From assembly GCF_002776525.5 (NCBI RefSeq), contig NC_045437.1:132280590-132344589 (forward strand): a stretch of DNA of 64,000 nt. The letters are read 5' to 3'. This stretch comes from Piliocolobus tephrosceles (lineage: Eukaryota > Chordata > Mammalia > Primates > Cercopithecidae). Position numbers and translations under genes: made by a program. The notes under the pieces are model-generated. The model saw only the letters and a list, made by a program, of their open reading frames with translations. It did no database searches and was not told where the DNA came from. Shown here piece by piece: positions 31,079-42,176 of the stretch; within the stretch, counting starts at the first letter, position 1; every line of letters begins with the position of its first letter.

Positions 31079-33900
31079 AGCTCCTCTGAAATCTTACTTT
31101 GGATTGTGAAAGCATAAGAATCTTGACAAAGTATATTGTTTTTTATCTGTCATCACCACAAATCTGTATTTCAAGCTCAGAACTAGCATATTGTTTTCAT
31201 TGAGTGGGATTAGCAAAATTTGTTTCCAGGAAAACTTTAAAATGAGCCCCATGTTTAAGTCTCCATCGGTTAGGTCATAAAGAACAGCAATCAATTCCAA
31301 AGTCTGATGGCTGCTCATGGTGTCATTTGCTGCTTCACATCTGTTTCACTCGGAAGTGACGTTCCCAATTGAGTGTGTTTTCGGCAAGTTCCCCGTTAAA
31401 TTACTGCAGTTTTATATGGAGATCATTGTGTACATTTCATGAATTCATGTAAAGCTAAAAGAAATGGACACTTTCAAGCTTTACAGTTTCCAATCTGATA
31501 TTTTCCCCAAACATAATAGGACAAGAGGTGGAGGGGGAGTAGAAAAGAGGAATGGCTAGATAGCACGTCTTTCAAGAAAATATGGCAAAAAGGAGGCTTA
31601 TTTTTAAGTTGTAAAAGTTCTGGACAGCTTCCCATTACAGATCATTATAGCATAAAGTATTATTGTTCTTTTTACAGAGGCTGGCTCGTTTTTATTCTCT
31701 CCTATAGATGCTTGGGCTGTTAGGTTCCAGCAGTCTGTGGTTTCACAGCTTCCTTGGCCAGCCAGGGCAGATGCTATAATTCTGTGTTGCTTTCCTAAAG
31801 ACAAAGGTAGGAAGCTGTCAGCCTTTCCCCAACAGATGGGAGGCATGACAGTGCCCATCTTCACACACTGGTATGATCATTTCTGCCCAGCAGTGAATTG
31901 GTTCCCACCCCACTCCAGAGCTGGGCCTGGTGCAGTGGGAATTTCAGGTCAGAGGTAAAAGCAAATGTTTCTGGAGACACAGAAGAAGGGAGGGAGGGTT
32001 TAATCTCAGTCCTTCTGATTTAGAGTCCCGGGGTAAATGCTGCTATAACAAGGCTCCGAACCAACAACAGGATGACATAAGCTCTTCCATTTCTAACCCA
32101 GTTACCCACCAGAACCGAAAGCGTCCTGAAGCTCATGATGTATAAATTTAATTTCTCTTTTATGGCTGCAGCAGTGTTTTCCATGATTTATAAATCATTT
32201 GTTCGGTGATTTCTTTGAAATCTTTGCCTCATTTATGCTCTTGACCTCTTGACCTCCTGATACATTTATTTATGCCAGAGATCTCTTTGCAGTGGTGCAG
32301 TTTAATGTCATTTGCCTGAGACTGGGTGGCTGACAGGCAAAGAAACAAATACGAATGCTAAAGGAGGTTTGAGATGCAAAACTGTGTGTTTAAAAAGAAG
32401 GATAAACAAAGGAAAATATGAACACTTAAAACATATTCCTGCACTATTGATTTATTGCTGGAACTCTCTATTTATTGAATACTTTATGGGTATCTGATTA
32501 TATGGCAGTTGATGGGGCAATGAGAGAATACTGATCCTCACAGCAAAAATATTTGCTATAAATGTCATGACATGCCTTGTCTATAATATGATTCTTTCCA
32601 GATGGTTATTTTTCAAGTTTCAGAAATGGAAAAATATGCCTTAAGACAAGCATACATAAAAATGATGCCTTTCTCCTTTGTCTCTTTTTGATTTTAGTTT
32701 ATTAATACTCTGTTGTTTACCATGAAGCAATGTGCTAAAGAAATCTGGTCAGAATGACATCTGATTAATTGGGCAGGGCATTTCCTACATAGCTCTTTGC
32801 TGATAACCCAGCTGTCCAAGAACCATTTCATTATAAGAGATGCAGAGGCAGGCGACAGTCACAAAACCACTGGGAAGCTAGGTCTGCTTTAGCAGATTGG
32901 CACAATTTATATCACTGGTGCTCAGAACCCAGAGGGCTCGCATAGCCCAGAGCCAAGGACAGGCTCTGCCTCTCGGGACAGCCTGTGCTCATTGTTGAAA
33001 TGTCATGAAGAACATGGCTCCTCTAACTCCTCCTAATCCATTTACCCGATGCAGAATTAGTTACTCTGATTTTATATATATAGTGAAACACACACGCACG
33101 TGTGCGCACACACATACACGTAACCAGATATTGTATTACAGATGCTTCCAGAGGTAAAATATAATATTCTTCTAGCTGTTACAGTTAACAATACACTAAT
33201 GTTGAGCAACCCATTGTCAATGTTTCAGAAGGCTAAGTGTTTCTGCTCTTCTGGCTTCTCTGCTTTATGAGAGAGAAAACACATCATTTACACATTTAAA
33301 TTACATAAATTCAACGACTGTGCATGAGCTGGTATGGGGAGTGAATAATGAGAGGGAGAGAAATAACAATTTAAATAGTGTGTGTGATTTTGCCCTCCAT
33401 TCCACTCAAGAGACACACACATCCTAATGATGGTGAATCAGGCTGCAGGAGTCAGTGGTTTCCTCCCCTGGTTTTGGCTTCCTGGCGCCTCCTACTTTGT
33501 GAGCCTCCCGCCATGCTGGGTATGGGTCAAGAATAAAGCTGACTATATTGTCTGTTCACCTTACATGTTGATCCCTGACATGACTGCTCTAAAATGGGGT
33601 TAATTGCAGTCCATGTCACAGCTAGGACTTCCAGGTGTACAGACAAGGTGAAAGGTACTAAGGAACATCAAGGTGCAAATCAGAGAGGAAGAAGTCCAAA
33701 GGCAAAACAGAGGCACCAAATAGGGATCAAGTTCAAGTGAACAGTAACACAAAGGTCGAAGTCAATAGAAGGTGACAAAATGTTAGCACTGGTTATTTCC
33801 TGGGTAGTGGCTATTATCTTCTTTATATGTCTCTCCATTTTACAGCTTGTCTGCAATAAGCAAGGATTAGTTTTATGATAAGAAGAAAACAAAGTATTAG
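31079..33900. other. Repeat-poor unique block
   Basis: Nearly 2.8 kb without a recognised interspersed repeat, the longest such stretch in the window. Frames of 61-86 codons carry no domain. 32100-32330 is a candidate conserved element (see findings), and 33088-33122 is an alternating purine-pyrimidine tract. No exon is supported. Confidence 0.5.
33088..33122. repeat. Alternating purine-pyrimidine (CA/CG) tract
   Basis: 35 bases of uninterrupted purine-pyrimidine alternation, mainly CA with CG and CACGTG-like steps in the middle ('gcacgtgtgcgcacacac'). Such tracts favour left-handed DNA under negative supercoiling; this is inferred from composition only. Confidence 0.85.
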
Positions 33901-33910
33901 GACACTAACT

Positions 33911-34208
33911 GGCCGGGCATGGTGGCTCATGCCTGTAACCCCAGCACTCTGGGAGGCCAAGGCGGATGGATCACCTGAGGTCAGGAGTTTGAGACCAGCC
34001 TGGCCAACATGGTGAAGGCCCGTCTCTACTAAAAATACAAAAATTAGCTGGGTGTGGTGGCAGGCATCTGTAACCCCAGCTATTTGGGAGGCTGAGGCAG
34101 GAAATCAGTTGAACCCAGGAAGTGGAGGTTGCAGTGAGCCAAGATTGTGCCATTGCCCTCCAGCCTGGGTGACAAGAGCGAAATTCCATCTCGGGGAAAA
34201 AAAAAAAA
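33911..34208 (+). mobile_element. AluS
   Basis: Full-length plus-strand Alu with S-type left arm 'gatcacctgaggtcaggag' and a tail carrying 'ctcggggaaaaaaaaaaaag'. Flanks 'gacactaact' (33901-33910) and 'gaccctaatc' (34209-34218) fit an aged duplication. Confidence 0.95.
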
Positions 34209-34250
34209 GACCCTAATCATAAAAATAAAAGCGTTTAAAAAGAGAGAGAG

Positions 34251-34541
34251 GGCCGGGTGTGGTGCCTCACGCCTGTAATCCCAGCACTTTGGGAGGCTGA
34301 GGCGGGCGGATCACGAGGTCAGGAGATCAAGATCATCCTGGCTAACACAGTGAAACCCCTTCTCTACTAAAAATACAAAAAATTAACCGGACTTGGTGGC
34401 AGGCACCTGTAGTCCCAGCTACTTGGGAGGCTAGAGCAGGAGAATGATGTGAACTCGGGAGTCGGAGCTTGCAGTGAGCCGAGATCGTGCCACTGCACTC
34501 CAGCCTGGGCGACAGAGTGAGACTCAGTTTCCAAAAAAAAA
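34251..34541 (+). mobile_element. AluY
   Basis: Full-length plus-strand Alu with Y-type 'gatcacgaggtcaggagatc' and 'gagcttgcagtgagccgag'. The flanking repeat 'aaaaagagagagag' occurs at 34237-34250 and 34542-34555. It stands 42 bp behind another Alu in the same orientation. Confidence 0.95.
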
Positions 34542-34659
34542 AAAAAGAGAGAGAGAGATTGTCTAATGCAGACTGGGTCTGGAGAGTGCAGAGAAAACGC
34601 CAGGACTGGCACTGGGAAGTTCAAGTTCATTTTGCTCTTACTTTTCAGTGTGATCCTGG

Positions 34660-35065
34660 CTCAGAGCACAGGACCTGGAGTCATAGATGGCTGAGTTCAG
34701 ATCCCGAATCTGCCACCTTTTGTTTGTGATTTTGAACAAGTCACTTAACCTCTCTAAGAAGTAGTGTGCTGGTAAACATGGAACAACCAGCTGTGGAGGG
34801 AGGGAATGCGATTTGTAGTACTTGCCAATTTCCACAGATGCAAATGCTCCCACTGTGGCCAGTTTCAAGCTACTAACCTGTGGTCAACCCAGATCACAAA
34901 ATTCCTAACAGTTTAACTGTTGACTCACCCAAGCTGGTAGAAGCCAGCCCAGCAGACCACCATCTCTGAGTCTCAGTTAACATTACCTGAGTAACTACTC
35001 ATAGGTTGATGATGAGATTTGAATAACACCAAGCAAGTAAAATGCTTAGCAGAGTCCCAGGCTCA
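34660..35065 (+). mobile_element. MIR SINE split by a later insertion
   Basis: The 5' half runs 34660-34767 ('acaagtcacttaacctctc') and the 3' half 34956-35065 ('tctctgagtctcagttaac', then 'gatgatgagatttgaataac'). The consensus is contiguous at this point, so about 190 bp were inserted. 'cctctctaag' and 'catctctgag' flank the insertion. Confidence 0.75.
34768..34955. mobile_element. Non-autonomous DNA-transposon-like element inside MIR
   Basis: Its ends show weak inverted similarity ('tgctggtaaacatgg' at the left, 'aacagtttaactgttgac' and 'ccaagctgg' at the right), and its interruption of a MIR shows it moved as a unit. I suspect a hAT-type MER element but cannot name it. Confidence 0.45.
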
Positions 35066-36020
35066 AGAGGAACATTTCAATGTGCAGAATATCACAGAGA
35101 GAGGAATCTTCTTATGTACCCGTAAACTACCTTTGGAAACATACATGACAAATTGGTAACAGAATTGTCTCTGAAGAGGAAAGCTGGAAGGCTGGAAACA
35201 CATCAGAGGCAGTGTTTTCACTGTTTACCTTTGATATCTCTTAATTTAGAATCACAAGTATGTACTTTGTATTCTAAAAAGAAATAAAATTTAAAGTATT
35301 GTGTAAATCATAGTAAGAATTCAGTGATTTTTCTTCATAAGGCTGGCGGTGCTAACTGACCAGCATGCTCCCCTGCTGAGACTCACAAGAACTATACAAA
35401 GGGCCTCGGGAATATATTAAAACACAAGAAGCTCCCACCTGGGGCATGAAAAAAATTCAATTAGTAGGCTTATGTGAAAGAGATCATAATAGATGACACA
35501 CCTCCAGTTTTTATGCTGGACTTTAGTTGACCGAGTTAATGTCAAATGTTAACCCTTCTTTGCACAGGGACTACAACATTTGTAGATGGAAGAGTAACAA
35601 TAATAGTGTCACCATGCCTTCTTGATTTATTGTAAAACCAATATTATAACTATAGAAATTAAATGACAAAAATAGTTCTCAATAATCCCTCTTACTTTTT
35701 TTCATTTACCATCCCTTTCTTTTCCTTTCTATCTCTTTTTTTTTTTTTTTTTTTTTTTCTCTTGTCCATCCAGGTCTCCAAACCCTTCCTAGCTTGACTG
35801 CTAGATCTTAGCATCCATCCTGCTCCTTCTGAAGGTTCCCTCGCCTTTCCGGACTTAGGACAATTGTTGGGTAGTGGAGGGTTGGGAAGAGGAGGTGGTA
35901 ATTACATGAGCTTTCACAGCAGCCTGCCTCTCCTGCGGTTGTAGGGCCCCAGGTGTCTCTTTGGTTGCAGTTGGCTCCAACACACTGGCTTCAGAGGGAA
36001 AGGAGAGGTGAGCCTCCTCT
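35066..36020. other. Unique sequence with a 23-T tract
   Basis: Contains a T-run at 35736-35758 inside a pyrimidine-rich stretch. Just downstream the sequence turns GC-richer. No recognised repeat or gene. Confidence 0.5.
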
Positions 36021-36070
36021 TTAGTCCTGAATCCTCAAAGCAGATTCAGGACTAATAGATTCAGGACTAA
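36021..36070. repeat. 13-bp perfect hairpin with doubled right arm
   Basis: 'ttagtcctgaatc' (36021-36033) is followed after 9 bases by its exact reverse complement 'gattcaggactaa' (36043-36055), and again at 36058-36070. Gives a 13-bp stem with either copy of the right arm. Confidence 0.97.
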
Positions 36071-36392
36071 TTCCCTCAATTCCCTACAGCAGTATTAGGA
36101 CCTGGCTCCAACTATTAACAAGATTGTATGTAAAGTCCAGGAAGAACAGAAGGAAACTACAACACAAAGAAAAACCTTCCTCTAGACCTAGTATGAGGCC
36201 CAGATACTGCTTCTGGGAACCCCTAAGATACCTCCCAATCTGATCTCAACTGAGAGTGCAGTCAAACTCATCTCCTTTTCTTGTAGTCCAGATTTCAGAG
36301 CCATGTCTCCAAGGAAGAAAAGATGTTTTCCCTCAGCCCAGGCCATAATCTTTATTCCTAGGAGATCCATTCCTTACCAGAATGATCAACAG

Positions 36393-36615
36393 CAGTGATA
36401 CCCATTCCATCCCAATGCAAACCCCGCTCTCACCCACAACCCAGAATCTGTGCACTTCTCAAAGTCTGGATCACCAGATCTCAAATCAGACACCAACAGT
36501 CCAGTCCAGTCCTGGTGTCTTAATTGAGATCTGCCAATCCAGACTTTGAGAAGTGCACTGATTCTGGGTTGTGGGTGAGGGTGGGGTTTGTGTTGGGATG
36601 GAATGGGTATCAATT
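36393..36615. repeat. Long inverted repeat, about 103-bp arms
   Basis: Left arm 36393-36495, spacer 36496-36512 (17 bp, made of the unit 'cagtc'), right arm 36513-36615. By hand alignment the arms pair at roughly 88% (about 12 mismatches in 103), with long perfect stretches such as the 23 bases covering 'atccagactttgagaagtgc'. At least four mismatches would be G-U pairs in RNA transcribed from the plus strand. The frames on opposite strands that give almost the same peptide (both containing DFEKCTDSGLWVR) are a by-product of the palindrome. Confidence 0.95.
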
Positions 36616-37339
36616 ACTCCCAGCCCAGTCTGATTCTCCCAGCATGAGAGGAACACCCTATCCGCATATACTCCTTGTAGTCACTTCCCTGGGAGGCAAC
36701 AGTTCAAATAATAATCCCCAGGCCACCCCAGATACAGGTAACCAGAGTTAGGGCACAGTGTTGTCTTAGCTCACACCGAAATAAGAAACTGAAGGAGATT
36801 TGCTTCATATATAGGGAAAAATGTACATGACCACACAGAGCTTTTGGTTTCCCACCTGTGATTTTGCAAGCCTTCCAAATAACAGCTGGGCTCTTGCTTT
36901 ACCTATGGATAGCATTAAGACAACTCAGTGATTTTTCTAGAATAAAGAAGCAGTCTGACCTGTGAAGTTTGGAAAGCTGACTTTCTTATGAGACAGAAAA
37001 CCTTTGCAGCTTTTAAATGACAGGTTATTTTTTTCAAGCTTCTACTCATAAATGTTTCAACATCTTCAGAAACATTTTCAAGCTAGGTCATCCTGTTCCA
37101 TGCATATAATTATTACAGGCCTATGATCATGTTGTATATAAAATATTGTATTTGACCTTTCTTTACTTAATATGATTCATATGTATTTTCATGTCTCATC
37201 AATGCAGTTTAGAATTAGAATGGTGATTTGAGTGTTGTAATAATAAAGATATCAAATAAGAAGAAAGCTGACTCTTTTAAGTGGAAAGGGTGAGAGTCAG
37301 AGCAACCTTAGGCAAAATCTGTAAATATATCATTTATTT
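36616..37339. other. Unique sequence, no gene seen
   Basis: No recognised repeat or coding signal. The part at 37050-37200 is AT-rich and could be a very old LINE remnant, but I cannot align it. Confidence 0.5.
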
Positions 37340-37465
37340 TTAGAGTTTGCCTCCTCCCTTCAGAGACCTCCCTATGAACAGGAACCTATATCCCCAGCAT
37401 TTGGCACAGTGCCTAGAGCAAAGTAGGTACTCCGTGTGTTTTTGTTGGATAAATGAGCAATTGAA
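37340..37465 (+). mobile_element. L2 LINE 3' end
   Basis: 'atatccccagcatttggcac', 'agtgcctagagcaaagtagg' and 'tgttggataaatgagc' match the L2 3' terminus. Confidence 0.7.
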
Positions 37466-37574
37466 AAAAGAAGTGAATGAACACTGTTACCTCTGTGACA
37501 ACCGTGTTCTCCTCTGACCTGCGTTCACCGCGGCATTTAGCTTTCTAAGCACCCCTCCACCATCACTATATTTC

Positions 37575-37943
37575 TGCAATGGGCTGATATGTTTGTATCC
37601 CCCCAAAATCCACACAATGAAATCCTAACCCCCAATGTGATGGTATTAGGACGTAGAGTCCTTGGGGGCATGGGAGGCAGTAAGTAGATGATTTGGGTGA
37701 AGCTCTCATGAGAGATCAGCGCCCTTATAAAGGGACCCCAGAGAGCTCTCTTTCTTTCTGCCATGTGAGGATATGACAAGAAATCAGCAGTCTACAAGCT
37801 AGAAGAAGACCCTCACCAGGGCCCAACCACACCAGTATTCCAATCTCAGACTTCCAGCCTCCAGAACTGTTAAGAAATAAATTTCTATCATTTGCAAGCC
37901 ACCCAAGTTATGGTACTTTGTTATAGCAGCCTGAACCAAGACA
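37575..37943 (+). mobile_element. MaLR solo LTR (MST or MLT1-like)
   Basis: Starts 'tgcaatgggctgatatg' and ends 'gcagcctgaaccaagaca'. In between, 'atgtgatggtattagg', 'gcccttataaagggacccc', 'gccatgtgaggatatgac', 'cagcctccagaactgttaag' and 'aaataaatttctatcat' are classic MaLR landmarks, including the promoter-like and poly-A regions. At ~369 bp and with no internal retroviral sequence on either side it is a solo LTR. Flanking 5-mers (atttc, atccc) could be a decayed duplication. Confidence 0.85.
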
Positions 37944-38299
37944 ATCCCCATTCTGTGTCCTCTACAGTTTTAAGGTATTTCCTAAGAAAAGCAAAATTTA
38001 AAATCTCCACATCTTAGGAAATACAATGGATCTTCAAGAAGGCCCTTCACTAAGTAGGCCAATGCCTTTTGATGAGCCCGTGGCTTACTGAACCTAGGAA
38101 ATTGTGGCTAGCAGCACAATTACAGTCAAGTTTGCTCTAGGTCTGTGTTTTGCATTTTTGGTTCTCCGTGTTCTTGTTATATAAGGGTCCTTCAATATTT
38201 CTCTGGTTTCTCAGGAGAGATGTTCTCCTAAAATCATGACGAGAAGAAGCATGAAACGTCTCATAGAACCCCAAGAAGAGTGCATCACAAAAATGTGGC
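37944..38299. other. Unique sequence, no gene seen
   Basis: No recognised features. Confidence 0.5.
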
Positions 38300-38465
38300 G
38301 ATTCGAGGCATAGACTTTGGAAACCAAAGCACCTTGGTTCAGTTTCTAGAGAATAGGTCTCACTCTCCTTATCTGTAAAATAGGAAGAAATACAATGCTG
38401 TATACAAAGTATTTAACTTACTTCCTGGTATGTACTAAGAACCCAATCCATGTTAGCTTTTATTA
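38300..38465 (+). mobile_element. MIR SINE
   Basis: 'gcatagactttggaaacc', 'actctccttatctgtaaaat' and 'ttacttcctggtatgtact' in MIR order; the core is partly deleted. Confidence 0.65.
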
Positions 38466-39919
38466 CTAAGAAAAAAAAAAATAACATAGAACAATCAGTA
38501 AATAAAGGGCAAGAGTTTCAGGTACTGCTGTGAAACAGTGAAAAAGCTATTTGAGAAACAGACGTAGCTCAAATCATACAATTTACATCAGGGATATCAA
38601 ATATATTATTTTCATGCCACTATCTTCCCCTTCTATGCCTATGATAGATATCACTAATCAAGCCCAGACTGGCCTCAATCATCTTTTCAAAACTGACTGT
38701 ATCAATTGATCAGTATTGTCACATGAAAGGAATTCTATTTGCCATTCAATATTTAATTGGTTTCTTCTTTTGCCTATGTTAACATTAGCACAGAGAAGAA
38801 CACTTTTTAATCAGACAGTTCTGTAAATGCTTTTTAAAAATAGGCATTAGGCTAAACTACTCAGTCATAAACTTCATTCATCTCAGGATACAGTCACTGA
38901 GAGCCAACAAACCCATGTTTTTATCCCCAATGCAGAGCATCAATCCCTTACACTGAGGAAGTCCTCAATGAATAGCTGGTGAATTTCACAGTTTCAAACC
39001 CTGATGCTGAAGTGTATAAATTCACCCCATTCCAGCTCAATTCCCTCTGTTTTCCTTTCTCTTCACTGCTTCTCTTGACATGCTCTTTGATCAGCATTAA
39101 CTGACTTCCTAAATGAAGACTAAGTTTCAGGAATCATATATGTGTTCAGTGTTGGACAATACTCTTCGGGAAAGTAAACTGACATTTTATTAGGATATTC
39201 ATGATCCCAATATGGGGAGCAAGTGAAATCATATGCCAATTCATTTTTTAACAACAACAGCAAAGAACTCAAGTTATAAAGGTATTTTAAGGGATTGTTT
39301 TATTGATACAACTCTTTTGAGGTCATTACTCAAGGTCTTTGCCTCCAGGTTATAAAGGAACCATTTAGCTGAGCTTGTGTTTTCTTTTTCAGTTTTATGC
39401 CAAATAAATACATGGTCCTAAGGCAAGGTAGCAAGGGACAAGATGATAAACACAGTTTCTAGGCTTCTCTTTAAGAACTTCCATCTTACCTCTGAATTCT
39501 GGCATACCAAGGCATGTGCTGGTACATCACAGCTGTGTTTACTTAAGAAAAGAGAACTAGAGAATTATGCATCAAGCCAGTGAAACCGATCCAATCTGGC
39601 TAATTCGGGCCCCTAACTTATCTTTCCTCACTAATGTTTACTTTAGAGAAGGCTGAACAACTCCTGAAAATTGTTATAATTACATTATCCCTGTAAATAT
39701 AGCCTAGGTGACCTATTTCGACCATGCCTTAAGATGAATTAGTTTTATTCTACACATACCAGCAGCAGGGATCGTGAGAGAATCCTGATTAATCAAATCT
39801 GGAATGGAAATTCCTAATTCCATGGAAACATAACTGGAATCAATGGTTCAGAGAAGGGGCTCCCAAGTAAGACCACAGTTCCATTCCTGTGGGAATGTGG
39901 ACAACTGAACTCTAACATT
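38466..39919. other. Unique sequence, no gene seen
   Basis: Apart from a short L2- or MIR-like tail near 38955 ('gtcctcaatgaatagctgg') no repeat is recognised. No frame of 60 codons or more is present. Confidence 0.5.
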
Positions 39920-40055
39920 CAAATCCTCAATTCTTCACATGTAGGCTATGGATGCTATAGCCATAGAACTGCTTTGTAGGACTGCTGTGAAAATTAAATG
40001 AGATAATGCATTAATCATTTAGTGCCTAACATGATATTAAATAAATATTAGGAAG
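39920..40055 (+). mobile_element. MIR SINE, 3' half
   Basis: 'gtaggactgctgtgaaaat', 'taaatgagataatgcatt' and 'tgatattaaataaatatt' match the 3' half of MIR. Confidence 0.7.
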
Positions 40056-40994
40056 AAATGTGCTGTTGTTTTCCTTCTTCTTACCTCTGTTTCCTTTATT
40101 GGGTAGGAAGACAGATAAACAAAGTTCAAACTAATTTCAGATTCCCATAGCAATAGGAAAGTTCCACTGTTCTTAGTCAAATACTTGCATGTTCCTAAGC
40201 AGCAGCTAACAGACATCTGAGCAGAGTTCAGGTCTTGGGACAGAGTGGTTTCCTACTTGGAGTTTTGGATATTCTCTTCTTACAGCGAAAGGAAAAAGAC
40301 TCAAAACCCTTAAACATTTCCAATGCTTCAGCATAGCTGCAGCATCCTGCCATCACTCCTAAGTGAACCACGTAACATGCATTCTGCATATAAAATTGGG
40401 GGGAGCTATATTGGCTTGGATGAATGCAATCCTGTGGTTTAGCAACCCCATATAACAGGCCAACAAATTATGCTCTCTCTCCCGTTCTGTTCCTTGTGTA
40501 GCCCCAGGAGAATTGCACCACCGTCAGCTGAAAATCCCCAGAGTGACTGGCTGGAAAGCAAGGAGAATGGCATAGCAAGGAGTAGCAAGAATATTGATTG
40601 GAGGGCTGGCTACCTCTCTAATTAAGGAAACCCTACGTTTGTGATTCTGAAGAGCTTATAGCACCAATTTCCCAAATCAGCCCGTACTTGCTTTTCTATC
40701 TGATGTCCCCTGAGGTTCTACCAAAGGCTTTGTATTTCCTGTAAGAGAAACAAGCACTGCAGCCACACGAGGTCAGTTTCCCAGTTTGACTTCTGAGGAG
40801 GAAAGATACATACTAAGAACCAGTGTCTCAAATTGCTGTTTTCGGGCAGGATAAGCTTGACTGAAGGAGAATGGCAAGTTCTTCCTAGGATGCATATTTA
40901 CTTAACGTACATCTTCCACCATAGGAAAACCACCACCACTCACTGTCCTAAAAGAAAAATAGGATGATTGCAATCTAAGATATACGATAAGCAA
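40056..40994. other. Unique sequence, no gene seen
   Basis: No recognised repeats or coding signals. Confidence 0.5.
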
Positions 40995-41220
40995 TGTTGC
41001 ATAGAGGTTTAGAGCACCATCTCCAGAGTCAGAGAGAAATGTTGCACTGCTAACTGTTCTATTAACCAGTAAGTTCCTTAAACTTCCTGCTTTCCGCTGT
41101 AAAGAAGTACTATAATAGAATCTGCTTAAAATTGGGTTCCTGTGACTTAAATTATATAATTCATGTAAGATGCTTATGATATTGCTTAGTAAATAGTAAG
41201 CACTCAAAATATGTTAGCTG
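40995..41220 (+). mobile_element. MIR SINE
   Basis: 'aggtttagagcaccatctcc', 'gttccttaaacttcctgc' and the end 'agtaaatagtaagcactc' follow MIR order over almost the full length. Confidence 0.78.
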
Positions 41221-41659
41221 ATAATGAACTAATTCATGCTTGACAATACTGGGAACAAAGATAAACGTTTTCTACTGAGATCAGTCATGAGCTTAGGCTA
41301 GCTAAATTGGAGAATTACACTGAAGAAAAGTGTTAGAAATTAGGTTTATTTGGCCTCCAACTACAAAATATTATGGCTAAGGAGTCTTAAAATACCCTAG
41401 TCCTACCATCAAACCACAGGCATCCAGGCATCCTCCCACTGAGAGCTCTGAGGATATATATGTGCAAGTAGTAATTACAGATTACTACTAGCAGAGACCC
41501 TAGCTCTAAACCTCAGTGCAAAGGATATCACCACAGCAAAACACATGGCCACATGTGGCTCCAAGACCAGGGGAAATGTCACTTCGCCATTTGCCCAGAA
41601 GCAGAAATATCCAATGAACAGCACTGGAGACTACCTCCACAGCCAGCATTAGAAAAAAT
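41221..41659. other. Unique sequence, no gene seen
   Basis: No recognised repeat; a plus-strand frame (41553-41750) runs into the L1 relic and is not supported. Confidence 0.5.
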
Positions 41660-42149
41660 TTCAAAGCAATCTTCTAAATTAATGTCTTTATTAGCTTTAA
41701 TAGTTTCTTGCTTCTATTTTCTTTATGTTTTTCTGTTATTGTTTTTCTAACTTAAATGAGATGCTATGCTTATGAATTTTGGCCTTTTTCCTTTTCTATT
41801 AAAAACAAATATAATAGAAATTTTGAATTTTCCTCTAGTAACACCTTTCTTATAGCCCACAAATTTTTATATGCAGTGCTTTTGTTATTGTTCAGGTCTA
41901 AGAATTTGTTAATTTCCACCATAATTTACCTTTCTGACCTATGAGTTATTTCTAATTTTTTTTACTTTCTATAAATAAAGTGTTTTGAAGACAAGGTTCA
42001 TTTTATCTCTTTCTATGGTAAGAGAATGAGGTCTGTATGAATCAGTATCTATATGATCCAGATTTTTTTTTTCTGGATGTTGGTTCTTTTAAATTCATTG
42101 AAACATGCTTTATGACTCAGCAAAAAGTCAGTTTTCATACATATTTCAA

Positions 42150-42176
42150 GTTTCATGTTTCATGTTTCATGTTCAT
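42150..42176 (+). repeat. Short (GTTTCAT)n tandem repeat
   Basis: Three exact GTTTCAT units plus a shortened GTTCAT unit, inside the old LINE. Confidence 0.9.

Noticed and set aside
30767..31117. Frames of about 100 codons on both strands over the GGAA tract
   Set aside because: Low-complexity repeat translation (runs of KEGR or FLPS); typical microsatellite artefact.
36386..36751. Opposite-strand frames encoding near-identical peptides (DFEKCTDSGLWVR)
   Set aside because: Explained entirely by the inverted repeat; not evidence for a gene pair or duplicated exon.
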